The translations under genes were made by a program, and so were the position numbers. 64,000 nt of DNA from contig JAXGYX010000001.1 in NCBI GenBank assembly GCA_040772065.1, forward strand, positions 124,001-188,000. Reading direction: 5' to 3'. The notes beneath the pieces are model-generated. The model saw only the letters and a program-made list of their open reading frames with translations. It did not search any database and was not told the origin of the DNA. Of this stretch, positions 43,736 to 53,349 are shown one piece after another. The DNA is from JAXGYX01 sp040772065 (GTDB taxonomy: Bacteria; Bacillota; Clostridia; Saccharofermentanales; Fastidiosipilaceae). Positions within the stretch are counted from its first letter, which is position 1; every line of letters begins with the position of its first letter.

Positions 43736-46700
43736 GTTTGAGAACCGTGTTGTTTCGAATGGTGGTCAAACCACTCGGCGGATCGGTCAAATCAGCTGTG
43801 TGTTTGAGAACCGTGTTGTTTCGAATGGTGGTCAAACGCGGGCGTGATGGATGCCACGCACGTGGGGGTTTGAGAACCGTGTTGTTTCGAATGGTGGTCA
43901 AACCCGTCGTCGACGCAGAAAATGGCGTGTGCGGTTTGAGAACCGTGTTGTTTCGAATGGTGGTCAAACATGGCTATGAAAATCACTGATGATATTCACG
44001 TTTGAGAACCGTGTTGTTTCGAATGGTGGTCAAACATGGAACAGCATCGGTCGGCTGGAACATGTGTTTGAGAACCGTGTTGTTTCGAATGGTGGTCAAA
44101 CTTTAATCTGCACCGCATGATTTCACCTCCGGTTTGAGAACCGTGTTGTTTCGAATGGTGGTCAAACATCGCAGGCAAGCATTATAATAACGGGCTGGTT
44201 TGAGAACCGTGTTGTTTCGAATGGTGGTCAAACCTGCAGGATCGAAGTAGAAGTGAGCCGTGTGTTTGAGAACCGTGTTGTTTCGAATGGTGGTCAAACA
44301 CTTCAGCCTGATGTCTTTGATCACGTCCAGTTTGAGAACCGTGTTGTTTCGAATGGTGGTCAAACTTTAGCAAACAAAACTTACGTGGATAGCCGGTTTG
44401 AGAACCGTGTTGTTTCGAATGGTGGTCAAACAACTATGCCAATATCATGGCAACAGCAGATGTTTGAGAACCGTGTTGTTTCGAATGGTGGTCAAACTGT
44501 CCGCTTCGTCTAAAAACTCGTTGCACTGTTTGAGAACCGTGTTGTTTCGAATGGTGGTCAAACCGAAAAGGTCCACCCTGTCCAGCCCCGCCTGTTTGAG
44601 AACCGTGTTGTTTCGAATGGTGGTCAAACCCCCGTATCCGTCTGTTTGCGCTCTCAATGGTTTGAGAACCGTGTTGTTTCGAATGGTGGTCAAACAAACG
44701 CAGGTGATTCGACCACCACCGTCAAGTTTGAGAACCGTGTTGTTTCGAATGGTGGTCAAACATGAAACAGCATCGGTCGGCTGGAACATGTGTTTGAGAA
44801 CCGTGTTGTTTCGAATGGTGGTCAAACCCTCGCCCGCCTGAAAGGTTCCAGGCCCCTGTTTGAGAACCGTGTTGTTTCGAATGGTGGTCAAACTCTGTAA
44901 GTCTAGCCCACAGTTCTCCATTTGTTTGAGAACCGTGTTGTTTCGAATGGTGGTCAAACTCAAAGAGACCAACCCGCGAACATCTTTCAGTTTGAGAACC
45001 GTGTTGTTTCGAATGGTGGTCAAACGGCAGCACCACCAGAATCCTCAAGTGCTGTGTTTGAGAACCGTGTTGTTTCGAATGGTGGTCAAACGGGAGGAGA
45101 AAGAAAAATGAGAGACATGTAGTTTGAGAACCGTGTTGTTTCGAATGGTGGTCAAACTATCGCTCTCAACTTCATACGTTGACGGCTGTTTGAGAACCGT
45201 GTTGTTTCGAATGGTGGTCAAACCGATATGCAAGCGGGGCTTCATACGATCCGGTTTGAGAACCGTGTTGTTTCGAATGGTGGTCAAACATGGGGAGAAG
45301 GCGAAGGACTTGGCGGCTGGTTTGAGAACCGTGTTGTTTCGAATGGTGGTCAAACCACGATAAGCGTCCAACTGTCCCATGTTTGGTTTGAGAACCGTGT
45401 TGTTTCGAATGGTGGTCAAACCCCTTCTAAACAGCTCCTCGATTTCCTTCAGTTTGAGAACCGTGTTGTTTCGAATGGTGGTCAAACTGGGTCGGGCATT
45501 TCATCAGAAGGTTCGCTGTTTGAGAACCGTGTTGTTTCGAATGGTGGTCAAACGAAATTGCTCCAGTGGCGAAGCATATCTGGGTTTGAGAACCGTGTTG
45601 TTTCGAATGGTGGTCAAACCCAGCACTCGGCGGTTGCCCTCTGCCATGGGTTTGAGAACCGTGTTGTTTCGAATGGTGGTCAAACGATTTGTACACGGAG
45701 CTGTATTCGCTGGAAGTTTGAGAACCGTGTTGTTTCGAATGGTGGTCAAACTCAACATAGTCTCAATATATTGAACGGATGGTTTGAGAACCGTGTTGTT
45801 TCGAATGGTGGTCAAACTAAGGCTGGTTATAAGTGGCGATCAAGGGTGTTTGAGAACCGTGTTGTTTCGAATGGTGGTCAAACACCTTAACTTTCAGACG
45901 CTCGCCCAAAATGGTTTGAGAACCGTGTTGTTTCGAATGGTGGTCAAACGTAGGCGGATCACGAGAAAGCCTTTACTTCGTTTGAGAACCGTGTTGTTTC
46001 GAATGGTGGTCAAACCACCGTCTGCGATCTGCTCCAATGACATGTGTTTGAGAACCGTGTTGTTTCGAATGGTGGTCAAACCCCCTGCGCCCTCGGCGTA
46101 AGCACCCGCAGGTTTGAGAACCGTGTTGTTTCGAATGGTGGTCAAACCAGACTGGCGAGCGGTCTTATCGCGAGAACGTTTGAGAACCGTGTTGTTTCGA
46201 ATGGTGGTCAAACTCGGCACGTGATATTTTCGGCTCTTGCTGGGTTTGAGAACCGTGTTGTTTCGAATGGTGGTCAAACTAACCAGCACTGAAGCAGCTT
46301 CTGCCTCGTGTTTGAGAACCGTGTTGTTTCGAATGGTGGTCAAACTCGGTGCGCACCGCTTATCGAGCTTCAACTGTTTGAGAACCGTGTTGTTTCGAAT
46401 GGTGGTCAAACCTGAATAATTCAGTGATTCCAATTCTTGTAGTTTGAGAACCGTGTTGTTTCGAATGGTGGTCAAACCAATTTTGCGGTTGCATTTTCAT
46501 GCTCCAGGTTTGAGAACCGTGTTGTTTCGAATGGTGGTCAAACTGCGCAAAACCACGCTAATTTTTGTGTCGTGTTTGAGAACCGTGTTGTTTCGAATGG
46601 TGGTCAAACGTTAAGAAAGGAGACTTGATTGCGTACTCCGTTTGAGAACCGTGTTGTTTCGAATGGTGGTCAAACCATGTCGTAACACCTTCACGCCTCA

Positions 46701-49700
46701 ATATTGGTTTGAGAACCGTGTTGTTTCGAATGGTGGTCAAACCTGTGAAGTCAAATATCTCATATAGCCGTTGTTTGAGAACCGTGTTGTTTCGAATGGT
46801 GGTCAAACGCAGTTTGACCATGTGAGCGGTCATGTTAAGTTTGAGAACCGTGTTGTTTCGAATGGTGGTCAAACGCCTGAACCCGACTGTCCAGACCTGA
46901 CATGGTTTGAGAACCGTGTTGTTTCGAATGGTGGTCAAACCGATATATACTTTTTTCGCTCCTGCAGGCAGTTTGAGAACCGTGTTGTTTCGAATGGTGG
47001 TCAAACTAACCAGCACTGAGGCAGCTTCTGCCTCGTGTTTGAGAACCGTGTTGTTTCGAATGGTGGTCAAACACCATCCAACCTCTGATGTGTTCATAGG
47101 CTGTTTGAGAACCGTGTTGTTTCGAATGGTGGTCAAACTTAACCGTTCCGCCGCTGATCGGGTTCGCTGGTTTGAGAACCGTGTTGTTTCGAATGGTGGT
47201 CAAACCAACGTCAGCAAGCGGTTTTTGTCCAGTTTGTTTGAGAACCGTGTTGTTTCGAATGGTGGTCAAACGCGGATATGATCACATTGTTGGCGGTTCG
47301 AGTTTGAGAACCGTGTTGTTTCGAATGGTGGTCAAACACGGGTCAAGAATCAATCACGGGAATTAAAGTTTGAGAACCGTGTTGTTTCGAATGGTGGTCA
47401 AACAAAAAGCCGCAGGAACGCCACTCACGGTGTGTTTGAGAACCGTGTTGTTTCGAATGGTGGTCAAACCCAGACCGCTAGGTTGGGCAGACGGCAGACG
47501 TTTGAGAACCGTGTTGTTTCGAATGGTGGTCAAACGGCAACCTCGGCAACCTAGGGCGCAAACACGTTTGAGAACCGTGTTGTTTCGAATGGTGGTCAAA
47601 CTCGTGGTCCAGATGCCGGCGTCGCAAGGCGGTTTGAGAACCGTGTTGTTTCGAATGGTGGTCAAACTGCCGATTCTGCGTGTGAGCGTGCCACTGTGTT
47701 TGAGAACCGTGTTGTTTCGAATGGTGGTCAAACCTCTTAATCTGCTAGATATCAAAGCAATCTGTTTGAGAACCGTGTTGTTTCGAATGGTGGTCAAACC
47801 AGGTCTGAGTGCCCTGCCGACTTGCTGGAGTTTGAGAACCGTGTTGTTTCGAATGGTGGTCAAACCCAGGAACCCACTCTCGATCATGTCTGCAAGTTTG
47901 AGAACCGTGTTGTTTCGAATGGTGGTCAAACCTCTGAACAGAATCTTCTGTCCTGTCGGCTGTTTGAGAACCGTGTTGTTTCGAATGGTGGTCAAACCAC
48001 CGTCTGCGATCTGCTCCAATGACATGTGTTTGAGAACCGTGTTGTTTCGAATGGTGGTCAAACTAATCCGCCATTTTCTATTATGACGGAAGTGTTTGAG
48101 AACCGTGTTGTTTCGAATGGTGGTCAAACTAACAGTTCCGCCGTTGATCGGATTTGCTGGTTTGAGAACCGTGTTGTTTCGAATGGTGGTCAAACCGCCT
48201 GTGGTCGCTGTTCCTGAATTGCCTGGTTTGAGAACCGTGTTGTTTCGAATGGTGGTCAAACCTCCTCAACAGTCATCTCGTCCGCACGATCGTTTGAGAA
48301 CCGTGTTGTTTCGAATGGTGGTCAAACCAAGTCTTTGAGCTTTTCGTGCGCTCCCTCGTTTGAGAACCGTGTTGTTTCGAATGGTGGTCAAACAACGTCA
48401 TTCAGCTGATGAAGGCGATCAGCGTTTGAGAACCGTGTTGTTTCGAATGGTGGTCAAACTCTCACTCAGCTGAACCGCTTGCGATCCTGGTTTGAGAACC
48501 GTGTTGTTTCGAATGGTGGTCAAACCCGTAACATTTAGCACGACCGCCCATTGAAGTTTGAGAACCGTGTTGTTTCGAATGGTGGTCAAACTCAGCGTTT
48601 CGATCACGTCAAAATCGAGGCGTTTGAGAACCGTGTTGTTTCGAATGGTGGTCAAACGCGGATATGATCACATTGTTGGCGGTTCGAGTTTGAGAACCGT
48701 GTTGTTTCGAATGGTGGTCAAACACGGGTCAAGAATCAATCACGGGAATTAAAGTTTGAGAACCGTGTTGTTTCGAATGGTGGTCAAACAAAAAGCCGCA
48801 GGAACGCCACTCACGGTGTGTTTGAGAACCGTGTTGTTTCGAATGGTGGTCAAACCCAGACCGCTAGGTTGGGCAGACGGCAGACGTTTGAGAACCGTGT
48901 TGTTTCGAATGGTGGTCAAACGTGGAGGGAAGAAGCAATCGAACCTACACCGTTTGAGAACCGTGTTGTTTCGAATGGTGGTCAAACACAAAAACTGTCT
49001 GAAGTGCGGAGCAATAAGTTTGAGAACCGTGTTGTTTCGAATGGTGGTCAAACTTCTCTCATCCCGTGCCATGGTCGCCACAGGTTTGAGAACCGTGTTG
49101 TTTCGAATGGTGGTCAAACTGTCTCCCCTTGTTTGAGTCGAAAAATTCTGTTTGAGAACCGTGTTGTTTCGAATGGTGGTCAAACTAAATGCATTGTTCA
49201 CGCCGCTCAGCTTGAGTTTGAGAACCGTGTTGTTTCGAATGGTGGTCAAACATCCTCCGATTTTCCCATCGCTGACTGAGGGTTTGAGAACCGTGTTGTT
49301 TCGAATGGTGGTCAAACGATCAAATTCGCCCTGCCCAGTGGCAGACAGTTTGAGAACCGTGTTGTTTCGAATGGTGGTCAAACCACTTGCAGCCGCATCA
49401 CCAGTGTTCTCTGGTTTGAGAACCGTGTTGTTTCGAATGGTGGTCAAACATCCTCCGATTTTCCCATCGCTGACTGAGGGTTTGAGAACCGTGTTGTTTC
49501 GAATGGTGGTCAAACGGTCTTTTTCCTCCTCGGCGTTCGGATAATGTTTGAGAACCGTGTTGTTTCGAATGGTGGTCAAACACGAAAAACAATAAAAACC
49601 TTTGTCTGAGTGTTTGAGAACCGTGTTGTTTCGAATGGTGGTCAAACTTGACACGCCCTTGCCGTCGCTGCCGCTCGGTTTGAGAATCGTGTTGTTTCGA

Positions 49701-49779
49701 ATGGTGGTCAAACGAAGCTCCAGCCAGTCCTCGGCGCTCATCGGTTTGAGAACCGTGTTGTTCCGAATCCGCACCCCCC
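43736..49779 (+). CRISPR. CRISPR array, main part (92 repeats)
   Basis: The array resumes with a complete repeat at 43736, the tenth of the original array. Repeats recur every 66 bp to 49744, apart from two 31-bp spacers (46676-46706, 47139-47169). That gives 92 repeats here and about 101 repeats and 100 spacers in all. All repeats seem identical until the distal end: the one at 49678 has one substitution (GAATCG), and the last, at 49744, is degenerate after position 19. Decay at this end confirms that the leader is at 40450. Several spacers occur twice (see findings). Confidence 0.97.
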
Positions 49780-49828
49780 CGCCCGAACCCCCTCTACCAT
49801 ATCCGTCAAAAATATGTCAAACTTAAAC

Positions 49829-49867
49829 CACTCCGGCGAACGCTTTGGATGACAACCATCCGGAGTG
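49829..49867 (+). terminator. Hairpin after the CRISPR array
   Basis: CACTCCGG (49829-49836) pairs with CCGGAGTG (49860-49867) around a 23-base loop, followed by TTTCG. It lies 50 bp beyond the last repeat and may end the precursor crRNA, although the T-run is short. Confidence 0.5.
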
Positions 49868-49919
49868 TTTCGTCCGGTTACATGGCATATAAGTTCAAAT
49901 TCAGCCACCGAGGAGGCCA

Positions 49920-50750
49920 TTGATGAAACTGTCCTACAACCAAGCCACCTGCATGAAACGATCCAACGTCGAAAATGACATTTTGCTGTGTGAAAAACAT
50001 GGCTACGACCAGATCGAGTTGCGCCTGGACATGCTCCAAGGCTATCTACAGTCCAAATCACTCCGGGATCTAAGCTCGCTTTTTGACTCCCTGCGCATCA
50101 AACCATTCGCGCTCAATTCCATTGAGAATATCAACTTCAACACCGCCAAATCCTGGACGGAGCTGACCGACTTGTTCAAGTTCGCCTGCGAAGTCGCGCA
50201 GGCAATCCAAAACCCCTATATCGTGGTCGTCCCGACGGCAACCGAAGAGCGCTCCAAATACAACGAAAAAGACGTGTTCGACGATTCTGTTGAATCGCTT
50301 TCGAAGCTGCTGGAAATCGCCCGACCCTACGGTGTGAAGCTCTCGTTTGAGCCGATCGGAGACAGACGGTGGGTCTGAAACAGCATGAGACAGGCCTATG
50401 AGATCGTTCAATACATGGATGCGCCCGATCTTGGCCTGACCATCGACGCCTTCAATGTCTATCTGGCGGACAAATGCGCGGATCTCCAATATCTTCGCAA
50501 CATCGATCTCGACAAGATCTTCATCTATCATATTGACGATTGCGAAGATCTGCCGCTAGGCATACTGGATCACTGTCACCGGCTGATGCCGGGAGACGGC
50601 ATCATTCCATTGCGAACCTTCACAGATATATTAAAAGAAAAAGGCTATGCGGATGGCGCCAGCATCGAGCTGTTCAGACCCGAATATTGGGAACAAGAAC
50701 CTGAATCGATCATCGAGCTGGGCGCGCGCAAAGCCAACCCCTTTTTGTGA
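49920..50750 (+). pseudogene. Sugar phosphate isomerase/epimerase (TIM barrel) with in-frame TGA
   Basis: A 276-codon frame is interrupted by TGA at 50376-50378. The first part has 'MKLSYNQATCMKRSNVENDILLCEKHGYDQIELR', 'NSIENINF', 'PYIVVVPTA' and 'YGVKLSFEPIGDRRW'. After the stop the same frame continues with 'NSMRQAYEIVQYMDAPDLGLTIDAFNVYLA', 'IFIYHIDDCEDLP', 'RLMPGDGIIPL' and 'SIELFRPEYWEQEP'. This is the xylose-isomerase-like TIM-barrel family (IolE/IolH-like), with metal ligands Glu, Asp, His and Glu visible. The stop could be a nonsense mutation or two compensating base-count errors (GGG and AAA runs flank it). GAGGAGG precedes the start. Confidence 0.8.
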
Positions 50751-50820
50751 TCGATATTCTTTTCCACTCGAACCATCAGCGCTTGCTGAGTCAAACAGCA
50801 AACAGAAGAAAGGTAGTGAA

Positions 50821-51489
50821 ATGGCTAAATACATATGCTCACTTTGTGGATTTATTTATGATGAGGCACCCGGAGGCGCCGCGGAGCAGGTGACCTCCGA
50901 TACCCGTTGGGAGAGACTGCCGGACGACTGGACCTGCCCTTTGTGTGGAGCCTTGAAGTCGGACTTTGAAAAACAAGGCGAACCGGTCGCGGCGGTCGAA
51001 CAGCGACCGATGTCCGCGGAGCCGTTGGCGCTGGACACCGCCTCGCTGACATCGCTGGAAATCAGCGCGCTATGCACGAATTTGGCGCGAGGCTGTGAAA
51101 AGCAATATCAAGCGGAAGCGAAAACGCTGTTCGACGAGCTGGCCGATTATTTCAAAGGGATATCCGAACCGGCGGCGGATCCGGACTACGATCAGTTGTC
51201 CACCCTCGTCGAAAACGATCTGGAAGTGAACTTTCCGGCCGCCGACGCGGCGGCGACCGCGGTCAACGATCGCGGGGCGCTCCGCGCTCTGGTCTGGAGT
51301 CAGAAAGTGACGCGTATCATCAAATCGGTATTGACTCGCTATCGCCAACAAGGTGAGTCGTTGGTCGAAAATTCCGAACTTCATCTGTGCACCGTCTGTG
51401 GTTTTATTTACCTTGGAGACCGATTGCCGGATGTCTGTCCGGTTTGCAAAGTGCCGAATTGGAAATTTGAAATGATTGCAGGGAGGTAA
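50821..51489 (+). CDS. Protein with N- and C-terminal rubredoxin domains
   Basis: From ATG 50821 (AGAAAGG upstream) 222 residues are read. The N-terminus is a complete rubredoxin ('KYICSLCGFIYDEAPG', 'PDDWTCPLCGALKSDF'). A helical middle (about 75-185) follows. The C-terminus has a second rubredoxin-like iron site ('LCTVCGFIYLGDRLPDVCPVCKVPNWKF'). The order recalls rubrerythrin-type proteins, but the middle lacks obvious ExxH di-iron motifs and so may be a degenerate or different helical domain. A role in electron transfer for peroxide or oxygen defence is likely. The next gene, a ferredoxin, starts 7 bp downstream. Confidence 0.8.
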   Translation: MAKYICSLCGFIYDEAPGGAAEQVTSDTRWERLPDDWTCPLCGALKSDFEKQGEPVAAVEQRPMSAEPLALDTASLTSLEISALCTNLARGCEKQYQAEAKTLFDELADYFKGISEPAADPDYDQLSTLVENDLEVNFPAADAAATAVNDRGALRALVWSQKVTRIIKSVLTRYRQQGESLVENSELHLCTVCGFIYLGDRLPDVCPVCKVPNWKFEMIAGR

Positions 51490-51496
51490 GCGGAAG

Positions 51497-51973
51497 ATGT
51501 CAAAAAAATACGCGGTTCGAAATATTCGTCTATGTACAAAAGATTGCATCTGTCTATATGTCTGTCCGACCGGAGCCACCGATACCGAGAACAGCGTCAT
51601 CGATGTGACAAAGTGTGTTGGTTGTGGAGACTGCGCCGACGCCTGTCCGTCAGGAGCGATCTCGATGGTTCCTCATGTATACCCTGCTCAACAAGTTAAA
51701 ACAGCGCCGGTTGTCCACGCGCTCAGCGCTTTGATTCGTGGCAAATCGGAACAGGAAAATATCGCCGCCGGCCTGCCGGGAAAACTGGCGGTCGCGATCG
51801 AAAAAGCGAACCGGATCATGGCGGAGGACATCATTCGGGAAGCCGGCTATATGTTGCCGCAGAGTGATAATTCAAAAGCTTTTTTGCGGTCTCTGCAGGA
51901 TCAGGAACTGCCGGAAGATTTTCCTGCACAGGCGGTTGAACGTCTTCTGGAAATCCTTGGAGATGAGAAATAA
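51497..51973 (+). CDS. 4Fe-4S ferredoxin-domain protein
   Basis: From ATG 51497 this 158-residue protein has an N-terminal ferredoxin domain ('RLCTKDCICLYVCPTGAT' and 'CVGCGDCADACPSGAIS') and a helical C-terminal half ('VVHALSALIRGKSEQENIAAGLPGKLAVAIEKANRIMAEDIIREAGYML'). The first cluster has unusual spacing (CxxxCxCxxxCP). It lies 7 bp after the double-rubredoxin gene, and the two probably form an electron-transfer pair. AGGGAGG is upstream. Confidence 0.82.
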   Translation: MSKKYAVRNIRLCTKDCICLYVCPTGATDTENSVIDVTKCVGCGDCADACPSGAISMVPHVYPAQQVKTAPVVHALSALIRGKSEQENIAAGLPGKLAVAIEKANRIMAEDIIREAGYMLPQSDNSKAFLRSLQDQELPEDFPAQAVERLLEILGDEK

Positions 51974-52069
51974 CGGCTAAAATATGAATGCTGACCGGTG
52001 GTTCGCCGGCTGTCGATCGTCCGCGATCGATCCGGCGTTCGAACGAACCGAGAAGAAAAGAGGACAGAT

Positions 52070-52612
52070 ATGAACACCATCCTGCGCCCCTATCGCGCGG
52101 CCGATCTGACGAAGATGATCGATATTTGGAACGAAATTGTCGAGGAAGGGATCGCGTTTCCACAAGAAGAGATGTTGACGGTTGAGTCCGGCGAGGCGTT
52201 TTTCGCCTCTCAGACTCATTGCGGTGTGGCGGAAGATTCAAAGTCAGGGGATTTGTTGGGACTATATATCCTTCACCCCAATAATGTCGGGCGTTGCGGC
52301 CACATCAGCAACGCGAGCTATGCGGTCCGTTCGGAGTTGCGTGGCAGAGGGATTGGTGAGCTGCTGGTGCGAGACTGCCTGGAACAGGCCGCCGCTCATG
52401 GATTCACTATTTTACAGTTCAACGCGGTTGTGCGGACCAACGCGGCAGCCATCCATCTGTATGAAAAACTTGGTTTCAACGCGCTGGGCACCATACCCGG
52501 TGGTTTTTTACTAAAAGATGGAACATACGAGGATATCATTGTTTTCTTCCGTCAAACCGCCGACCGGCCTCACGCGGCCGCCCACGCCGGTGGCGCCCGT
52601 GACCCGTCGTAA
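52070..52612 (+). CDS. GNAT-family N-acetyltransferase
   Basis: From ATG 52070, with AGAGGA upstream, 180 residues are read. The GNAT core is clear: 'ILRPYRAADLTKMIDIWNEIV', 'LGLYILHPNN', the acetyl-CoA loop 'RSELRGRGIGELLVRDCLEQA', 'LQFNAVVRTNAAAIHLYEKLGFNALGTIPGGF'. The last two motifs fit the phosphinothricin/amino-acid acetyltransferase-like subgroup. A Pro/His/Ala-rich tail of about 20 residues overlaps the upstream region of the next gene. Substrate unknown. Confidence 0.85.
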   Translation: MNTILRPYRAADLTKMIDIWNEIVEEGIAFPQEEMLTVESGEAFFASQTHCGVAEDSKSGDLLGLYILHPNNVGRCGHISNASYAVRSELRGRGIGELLVRDCLEQAAAHGFTILQFNAVVRTNAAAIHLYEKLGFNALGTIPGGFLLKDGTYEDIIVFFRQTADRPHAAAHAGGARDPS

Positions 52613-52622
52613 GGAGAACGAC

Positions 52623-53240
52623 ATGATTTATGATATTTCCCGACCCATCCATGGCGACATGGCTGTGTTTAAGAACTTCAAATTTAAACGCCCAGAAAGC
52701 GAGATGAATTCGACCTTTGCGAAGAATGCGATCAACGAGTCGACCTGGACCATCAACCTTCATACCGGAACCCATGTGGACGCGCCCCGCCATATGATCG
52801 AAGACGGCGACAGCATCGATCAGGTTGACCTAGCGCTCTATGTAGGCAGGTGTAAGGTGTTTGACCTGACCCATGTCGAGGACGCGATTCACGCCGTCGA
52901 TGTTCAGAACCTGGATATTAAGAACGGTGACATTGTGCTGTTTAAAACCACAAATTCCTTCGAGGAAGGATTCAATCCGGATTTCGTCTATCTGGCTGAG
53001 GACGCGGCTCGCCTGTTGGTGAAAGCCGGCGTGCGCACCATCGGCATTGACGCGATGAGCATTGAGCGCGATCAGCCGAATCATCGCACCCATGTCATCG
53101 TGCTGGGCGCGGGAGTGGGCATCCTGGAGGACATCCGTCTGGCCGAGGTGCCGGCGGGCGAGTATTTTCTGCACGCGCCTCCGCTTCACTTAGTGGGTGG
53201 AGACGGCTCACCGGTTCGCGCGTTGTTGTCCACTTTGTAG
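52623..53240 (+). CDS. Cyclase-family (kynurenine formamidase-like) metal hydrolase
   Basis: From ATG 52623 (AAGGAGA upstream) 205 residues are read. The start 'MIYDISRPIHGDM' and the metal motif 'NLHTGTHVDAPRHMIEDG' (HxGTHxDxPxH) define the cyclase/arylformamidase family, with 'GIDAMSIE' and 'HAPPLHLVGGDGSPVRALL' near the end. Such Mn/Zn hydrolases cleave amide or lactone bonds. A tryptophan-degradation role is not supported by neighbours. It starts 10 bp after the acetyltransferase stop. Confidence 0.87.
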   Translation: MIYDISRPIHGDMAVFKNFKFKRPESEMNSTFAKNAINESTWTINLHTGTHVDAPRHMIEDGDSIDQVDLALYVGRCKVFDLTHVEDAIHAVDVQNLDIKNGDIVLFKTTNSFEEGFNPDFVYLAEDAARLLVKAGVRTIGIDAMSIERDQPNHRTHVIVLGAGVGILEDIRLAEVPAGEYFLHAPPLHLVGGDGSPVRALLSTL

Positions 53241-53349
53241 ATCGTTTGACCAATCGCCCGAGAACTCAATCACCGGCGGATTCAATCGACCGGGCAGCTC
53301 AATTGACCGGGCGGCTCCATCGACCGGACCGCCCGCTTGTTCAGGCCGT

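Noticed and set aside
40434..49774. Many long open frames across the array with repeating 'TTIRNNTVLK' or 'ENRVVSNGGQT' motifs
   Set aside because: They are translations of the 36-bp CRISPR repeat. A 66-bp period keeps the frame open in several frames; none has a ribosome site or independent domain.
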